Source: Branchiostoma lanceolatum (taxonomy: Eukaryota > Chordata > Leptocardii > Amphioxiformes > Branchiostomatidae). From it: DNA of 64,000 nt. Positions 36,601 to 45,600 of this stretch are shown here, piece by piece; the first letter of the stretch is position 1, and each line of letters opens with the position of its first letter. Both the position numbers and the translations under genes were made by a program. The stretch is taken from NCBI RefSeq assembly GCF_035083965.1, contig NC_089732.1, forward strand, positions 5,657,383-5,721,382, in the 5' to 3' direction. The notes under the pieces are model-generated. The model searched no databases and had not been told where the DNA came from. It was given only the letters and a program-made list of their open reading frames with translations.

Positions 36601-39600
36601 AAAACAGGGCTCGAAATAGTGGGTGCATGTGCACCTTTATGCACCCAAAATTGGAGCTGTACACCTAATTTTTGACTGTGGGTGCACCAGTGCACCTCGA
36701 CATTTTTGTACTCTATAGGGTAATGGTTCTCTTGTACACTAGCATACAGAATACTCTTGAAAAGTAAGTGTCAGAAAAAGCAATATAATCTTTTGTTGTG
36801 ATTTATTTGATATATTGCTTGGTTGAAATCTGGATAGAATTACAGATTGAAGTTTCAACTTCAACTTTATTTCATGTGATGCACCTAATTTTTTTGGTTG
36901 GGTGCACCTATTTCCAAAAAAAAATTTCGAGCCCTGGAAATATCCCATATCCCACATTATTTAGAGGGAGCGAGTATGGGACATGTGGTCACTGAGAATT
37001 GATCTTATATTTTTCTTTTCTAAATGGTTTTACCAGGAAGTCAAGCCTGACTCTAAGTATGGACTGGACAGTTTTGATCCAAGCAGTGAGTCCACCATGC
37101 ACCGCGCAGAGTCCATGCAGTCTGTCGCTTCCACCTCCTCCAACAGCAGTGACCGTGTGACGTCTGCTAACGACCGCTCTCACATCAGCAACGGCCGCGT
37201 CCAGACCAGGACATTCAGCGTGGACTCAGACGACCACGCAGAAGGTACTGTAAACCTTGGAATTTATGTGGTAGTTTTGTTTTACGTTTTTTTACGGTGA
37301 CCTCTCCACCGTGAATTTATGACACAATATCGGTTATGGAGTTAGGTAGCAGGGAGAAGGTTAAACATTCTGTCATTCCGTCTTGACCACAGATGCAGAG
37401 CCTGCGCACAAGGCTGACCACTGCCGCACCCAACCCACCAAGACGGGCCCCAGCGTGAAGACAGGGTCAGAGGGGGACAAGCCCTCCCACCGCGGCGGTC
37501 ACTCTGCCAGGACGCGCCACGCCGTGGACGAGCTGTACTGCAGTGGAGACCTGGGCACAGGTAGGGCAACAGGTGTGAATGAGGTACGCCATTACACATG
37601 TGGGCTATATATGGACCTTGAGGTTAAGAGTTTGAATCCTGGCAGTTGTTGCTTGCTACTTGAAAGGGTTGTCCTTAAGAAGGGACGTTAAGCCATTGTC
37701 CACTATTCATGTGCTTGTCAAAAAATCTAGGGGATTTCCCTGGCACAACAAAGCTGTATGTACAGTCACTGACGAAAGACAGTGGATGCTGTCTGAAACG
37801 TCTGACTGTTTCAAAATTTTATCCAGTTGCTTGAGTAATTATTTTTGGCTGTATGTATGTATTGTTTGTCTTTCCTGTGACCAGCAGTGGAAGAGTAGCT
37901 CTTCTGTGAGCTAAACTGGTCTGAAGTTACTTTCACATTCACCAAACTATTGATAGAGATAAGATCGTCTTGTAAATCAATGAAGTTCACTAGCTAAGTC
38001 ATAGCCTTATGTCTCAGAAGGGACAAAGAGGATAAGTAAGTAAGTAATTGCTTTGAAGAATGTGTTTCACATTGCTGATGAAATGCATGTGTCCTTGCCT
38101 CTTTGTTTTCTCTCAACATTACCAGCAGACTAACCCCCTTCTGTAGTGTCCCTGTGTGGCCCAAGAGCTGTAGAAACTGTCCCTACACACCGAAATGTGT
38201 GTGAAGGATTTTAACCATGGTGGTAGGCTTTGGTTGAGGAAAGGGACCCAAGCTGCTGGCGTGCGTCACCCTTAGCTAATTATCACAAATCAGTATTTCC
38301 CGTCATCCAGCAGTTCAACAAGAATTCCTTGACCTTCGGCTTACATTTCAACTTTGTTTCCCAGGTCGGCAGGACACAGAGTTGCAGAACGGGTTTGCCC
38401 GTCTGTACCCGGAGGAGGAGGAGGAGGGGGAGGAGGAGGAGCACCGGACCAGGGTGAGGCAGAGGAGCTCGGCCCGACACACCGACGGGGGACCGCCCAA
38501 GAGGAGGTCCAAGAAACAGAGAAAGGGAGGAGGCAAGAAAGGTGTGGCCTTCTGTTCAGGCTCAAAGTTCATTTTTTGAAAATAGGTGAACTGGTGCACC
38601 TAATTACTCACAGTGTAGGTGCACAGAAAAATTTTGGTGCACATCTTAAAATAGACAAACTGCCTTCCTTCAAAGCTTGAATCTAAATTCCAAGAAACAG
38701 AGAAAGGGAGGAACCAGGAAAGGTGTGGTATCCTCTTCAGGGATCAAAGTTAATTTTTCTGGGCAAAGCATAGAAAAATTTGGGTGCACAACTTAAAATA
38801 GAGTAGACATACCTTCCTGCATCTCTCCAGTACTTTGAATCTAAAATTCTATAGCTAACTTCAAAATCTTTGCTTTTTTTCATTGCTCTTTCAAGAATAT
38901 ACTGTTTACTAGTGTACAATAAGTACCGTTACATACCTAACCCCACAATTGGGTGCACAGCTCCAATTTTGAGTGCCCAAAAGTACATAATTTTTTATGC
39001 ACACAGTGTTTCCAGCCATGAGAAGTGTTACTAAATGTTTCTTTCCTACTGTAGGCGGCCTCTGGCACTCCAACAACAAGGCCGTGATGATGGCGCGAGA
39101 AGTCATGCTCGGCTTCTGGTTCCTCATCCTCGACTTCTCCACCTGGACCTACCAGAGCGTTGCCATGGCAGCCGAGCGGTCCACGCCCTTCCTCTACCAG
39201 GGCATCACCGCTCTGGGCATGCTCCTCATCGTGTTCAGCGATTGGCTGAAGGAGATCGGCCTCAAGGCTTGGGATTGGTTCTTGGAGCACCTCTTTCGAG
39301 GCGTGGAGTGGACGAACCAGCGGTCGGCGCGTCTGTGGGAATGGATGAAGACGAGAGCGCCGGTGTCGAGAGTCGAGGCGGGCAACCTAGCGAACAAGGC
39401 GGTGAGCCTGGGGAAACAAGTGTTGTACGGAGCCGTGTCGCTAGTGGTGTTTCTACTAGTACTAACCTACCTGCTCCTCAAACAGATTTTGTTATGGTGA
39501 GTGCCAACATTTACAGGATTCTTATTGTTATGTAAGGATTGATAGGCCACACAAACGTAGCCATTTGTTTCTTGGACTTAGATGTATGAAGTAGAAATGT

Positions 39601-42600
39601 GAGAAGAACATCAACAAGCTGAAGCAGTATGTAGATTTTAAAGCCAGCAACAGGTACTTTGACATGTAATGACTTCAACCTGAAAAAATCCAGCAACGTG
39701 TAACCTTTCTTTTGACAGAGAAAGAGGCATTGATTTTTGTTTAAGTGGGTAACTCACTATCCCATACATTCTAGAATGATGTACATCGGGGCTGAGTCTA
39801 TTGACAAAATAGTGATTTACCACATCATACCATATACAGGGCATACAGAGCAGTGACGTCTGCTATGTGACTTAAGACACATTGTACCATGTATCATGTA
39901 CAGGGCATACAGAGCAGTCTGCTGTGTGACTTAAAAGTTAACACACTTTGTACCATGTATATGTACTATACAGGGCATACAGGGCTGTCTGCTATGTGAC
40001 TTAAGACACTTTGTACCATGTACATGTATATGTACTATACAGGGCAAACAGAGCTGTCTGCTATGTGACTTAATACATGTTGTACCATGTGCAGGGCTTA
40101 CAGAGTCTGCTATGTGACTTAAGACACATTGTACCATGTATCATGTACAGGGCATACAGAGCTGTCTACTATGTGACTTAAGACACATTGTACCATATAT
40201 CATATACAGGGCATACAGAGCTGTCTGCTATGTGACTTAAGACACATTGTACCATGTACCATGTACAGGGCTTACAGAGCAGTCTGCTATGTGACTTAAG
40301 ACATATTGTACCATGTACCTTATACAGGGCATACAGAGCTGTCTGCTATGTGCTGAGTGCTGTCCTGAGGAGGGACAGAAAAGGCAGGAGTCAGCTGGAG
40401 ACAGAAGGGTTGGAGGAGAACATAGAGCTGCCCTCCACTGGTAAGGCATTTCTTTCTACAGTTAGTCTTGCAATGTAAATCAGGGGAAGATTAGGCTAAA
40501 ATAAAGACATATGTAGCGACTCCGCATGTGCTCAACTGGTAGTGGCCTCACAGTTGAACTGCTGGTTCCAATTGGTAACTGGGAGACCCCGGGTCAGTCC
40601 TGGGTTGGGAACAGCTTGGTTGGGGCTGCACCCGTCTTTTGGAAAGATTGTAAAATGGGGGTCCTGTGTTTGAGGAGGTGCCTCCAACACGTTACGGGGG
40701 AAGGGCTAGCAACCCCTCCCTGGTAAAATATTCCTTGAGACAGTAAGGAAACTCGGTGACAAATGTGGCACTAGGCACTACAAAGTGAACAACAGCAACA
40801 ACATAAGCTGGTTCTTTGGCTGATGATACAGAATCTCTGTTCAGTACATTTGTATGTGCGATAACTTCATTTTCAAAATTTGCTGCCTTTTCAAAATGAT
40901 AAAAAAAAGGCTAAAATTAATATTTTTTTATTTAGGTGAGGAGGCTGTCAGAAGATTGCTCTCCATGAAAGACAGGGACCCTTGGAGGTAAGTAATTAAG
41001 GAAGCCTAAGTAGGCTAATTTGCTAATTAAGGCAAATGTCATGTATTTCAAATGCAAGAATTGTAAGAACAGATTTAGAATTTTCAGCGGCGCATGCAAA
41101 CTGCGTTTGAATCATTCAATGGTAGACTGTGTAATACAAGTAGAAGCCCATGCGATACCATAAAATACCAGCCAGAAACACCCGTATCAAATATTATGAC
41201 AGTACCTGGTATACCTGCTCCATGGCATGTTGTATCTCCGTGTCCAGTATCCTGGGTGTTCGGAGGGACGCCTGTGCTGATGATGTCAAGAAGTACTACA
41301 GGAGGCAGGCTGTCCTGGTGCACCCAGACAAGGTACTGTAATTCAGTTTATCTTCGTGGTAGCTGAATTTAACGGTGTACGAAAAATAGACATTTTCACT
41401 GAACTTTAACTTCACGGTGGCGGCAAGTGATTTACAGTGTGTGAAGGAATCATAAATGATTACAACAGGTTTTTCACAGTAATAATAAGTTCACGGTACA
41501 GGGGTGACCGTGAAAACAGTGAACATAAAGTTACAGTGAAAGAAACAAGAATTACAGTAATCCTACACTTACAACTTTGCCTCTCTTCCTTATGTCTTCA
41601 AGACATCTTAGGCCACCAGGCAGAACAATATCTAGGATTAGAGGCAGAATGCAAACAACAAGTCTCTTTTGTGCCTACAGTCTAATGCCACCAATGTGCA
41701 AAACATTGGTGACGGCTCAAGCATTTTTTTTCTTCTCTAGAATATTTTGGGAAGGACTAGACTACTCACTGCAGCTCACCATGTTAAATATTTACATGCT
41801 TTTGTTTCAGAACCAGTTGCCAGGTGCAGAAGAGGCCTTTAAGATCCTGGGCCATGCCTTCGAGGTGCTTGCCGATCCGGTAAGACTGAATAATGTTCAT
41901 CTCTGTATGTGTAGGTATTGTAGATTTGTATGCATTTGCGGTGGTTTTATTTTGCTGTCAGAGGAAAAGTAAGGTTTTCACGGTGGCGGCAAGTGATTTA
42001 CAGAATGGCTGTGTGAAGGAATCATAAATAATAACAGCAGGGTTTTTTCACAGTGATGATAAGTTCATGGTACAGAGATGACAGTGAAAACAGTGAACAT
42101 GAAGTTACAGTGAAAGAAACAAGAATTACAGTATATATTTAGTCATGTAGAATCTGCCTACGTTGAGAATCATTTGTTTGAGTTACTGTTAGAGTTGAAT
42201 AGTTACTATGGGTTACTTGTATGTTCCAGATGAAGCGGAGAGAGTACATTCAGCAGAAGTCCAACAAGACTAAGGTGGATGAAGCCATGGTATGTTTACT
42301 AGATTCTTGTGGTGGACATGTTTGAAAATAGGTTGCCAGTGATTTTGCCGTTCTATGTAGAACTTCCTCTCAAAAAACATGCTTGATGTCAAGCTTCAGG
42401 TTTGTTGTAAAACCTCACGCCATGCCAATTTGCTTGCTTGGTGCTCAGATTTTTGTAGTAACAGGCTGTCAAATGAAAATAAAGTTCAAGCAACGAACCC
42501 AAGAACCAACATCTTCAACTTCAATTTAGGAATGCCCCCAGATGACTCCACGAGGGGCAGAGTAATGCTTGGGTCATTTCCAATGCGGGGCCCGTTAAAA

Positions 42601-45600
42601 GACCATTAAAAGCACAAAACATGCTAAAACTATTTAAGAGCATAGCTTGTGCAGATCTATTGATAGACACTTTGATTTTTCGTTTCCGCAAACAGCCCGA
42701 CCGGGCCCCGGCTGGGAAATGTGACCCTAGCATAAGGGAGAGAAGGAAAATGTGGTTGTGGCCTCAGTTCAAGAAAAGCCACACAGGTTTCATTAGTCAG
42801 ATCATTTCAAGTCAGCGTAGACTATGCCAGTCACAGATCTCAGGTAAAGCTCATACACGACCTTAAGAAGCATGTTTGTGTCCAAGTCTTCACTTTTTCT
42901 GCGCGACTTTTTCCCGCAGGAGGAGTTCTTCGGCCAGCTGGAGGAACTGCGTCAGAGGCTGCAGGAGGTGGGTGTGGTCTGTTGCTATGGTGATGACATG
43001 AAAGACTTGTAGTTGGTAAAACGGAGGCAAAAGATTTCTCATGTGTAAACTGCCACTTCGGAGGTGTCCCTGTGGTGTAGTGGTCTGCCTCTCACCACAT
43101 CTGGTTCAAATTACCAGAAGGACTGGGGTTCAAGCCCCAGGTAGGACACCTCTGGACAAGAGGCGCATAGTCATACCAAAGACTTTATAGAAATGGTACA
43201 TACTTCTGAAACAGTATGGAAGTTAAACACACTTCACTGCCAGTGGACTAGCCCCCTGTTGCAGTGATTGCACCACAGTGTGGCCCAGGGCTATGAAACG
43301 GAGATGGGCACCGCCCTATACATCAATAATGGTGTGGGAGGATTTTAACTAAACTGCCACTTCGACAGTAGTTTTAGTTGAATACATTTTTCCACACAAG
43401 CCAATGTGTATCCATACCAGAACTTTCTCCAGCTTTAGATTTCTTCTCATTGTTTGGTGGCCAAATGTTAATTTTCGTCATTTAATCTGTCATATTAAGC
43501 TTGTGAAAATACAATTTCATCTATTTTATGTCATGAAGTTCAGATTTTTTCGGATGGACAGGGTGAATTTTCTTCTGTTGCAACTGTCTTGGGATTGAAT
43601 GATAAGGTCCTGAAGACAGCCCTGATCCATGCTGATCCTTGCCAAATATTTGGAGGTTGCATTATTTTTAGTTTGAAGTATTGGCTTTATTGCGTCCAAG
43701 ATACTTCAAATGTGCTTGATATTTGCCCCAGAAACATGCGTTATAGCTATTCCAATGTACATCAAATCTATCCCTCCAGGCCATTTACACCATGCGCTGT
43801 GACCGCTGTGGCGAGAAGCACCGCCGCGTGCCCATGGACCGACCCTGGTACGCAGCCCGCTTCTGTACGCGCTGCAACACACACCACTGTGCCAACGAGG
43901 TGAGAGAAATCTTCTTTCCGCTCTGTGCACTAACTAATCAACAATCGTTGCTCTCTTGGGGACTTTATTATTTGCCTTTTCCTTTTGAATGGTAGGGGAA
44001 GGGCTGGAAACTTCTCCCTGTAGAAATAGGGATGGCTACTACACAGACTTGCTGCCCTATTTGCCACTAGGCACAACAAGGGGTCAACAACAACAACCTT
44101 TTGAATGGTACCACCAAAGTACTGTAAATCATAAAATGTTCATGGTGCTTTTATGTTCATGTTTGTCACAGCGAGCTCTCACCCCAAAGCCAGCTCAGTG
44201 CGAACAAGCGCTCTTCTTTACTAAGTGTTTTTCCCACCATTGGTCATTGACGTTATTATCATATAGCCTATCCAACCTGACCCATATAAGAGTAGACAAT
44301 TCCTGTATGACGCATAGATCCCTTATACTATTAAGAATACATTTCAGAATTTACATTCGTCCTTTTTGTACAGAAGATGATAGATTTCATTTTGAAAACC
44401 AAAATTTCCACATATGATATTTAATAACATTGCAATCTTGGCATGTCAAATCTTCTTCAATTCTATTCTATTATCTATTATCATAATTCCTCCCTGCTGG
44501 GTGTCTGTATACTGTTTTCTTTCGCACGTTTAGATTTGACTTGTATTGAAATGGTTTATTCTATTTTGTCATTTGCTTACAAAATATTTGATTTATTCGA
44601 AGATAGTAAACATTTTTGGGAACAAATAAACATTATACGAATGTTAACAAAAAAAATAAACTCCTTCTCTACGTAATGGAATGGTCGAACGGGTGTGTTA
44701 TGGCGTCATAACACATGGGCAATGGAGGCTTCTGATTGGTCGACGCCATGTGGCTATGTGATAATGTGTCTTGATGATGTACATACAGGGCGACATCTGG
44801 GTGGAGACCACAATGATGGGCTTCAAGTGGCACTACTTTGCCGTGATGGACAGCGAGGTGTGCGACATCACCGAGTGGGCCAGGTGCCAGGTGTGTAGTA
44901 GTAGTAGTGACTGGTCATTTTGTTGTGGACTGTACACTATACAACGATTAGAGAAATGATATCCTTTATAATTGTATACAAGATAAGTTCCCTAGTTTTA
45001 GATATGTAAACAGCACTGAAAAATTCCTACTCATTATGGAACTGAACAAACCATGTATTACAAGTTCCATATCCACATACATCTACAATTGCCTTAAGAA
45101 GCGAGAAGAAGTCGAACCTGTAGATAGTAGACAAGTATAGATTGGTCCTATTAGACGTAGTAAGATATTATTTTCTATTACGTTATATTATCACCACTGT
45201 ATGTAGTCCTTTGCTTTTCACCATGAGCTGTACTTAGCTTGTTTAAGCATGAATGTACAATTAAGGTCTTTCTTTCTTTCAATTATTGAGCAAAATACAA
45301 CAAAAAACGGCCTCCCAGTATACACAAAATTGTGCCGAATTTTACAATAAAAACTTACATAGATTATACAATGCTTAAAATATATACAAATCGCAATTGT
45401 CCTTAGGAATATTTTCTACCCAAATTACATGTAGATCTGAATGGTTTTGATCCACTCACACTTAACTCCAGATTGATCCCTCCTTTTTTTGCTTTTACGA
45501 TAGAACTCAGTACTAATTGTAACTTTTGTAATACATGTATGACTTTTAACTACAGAATTGTCTCAATTGTGAACTAAAAACACTGTCAAATCTTTTACCG

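Noticed and set aside
43065-43150. tRNA gene
   Set aside because: A and B boxes are present but the acceptor and other stems do not close properly, and a SINE tail follows; called a SINE head.
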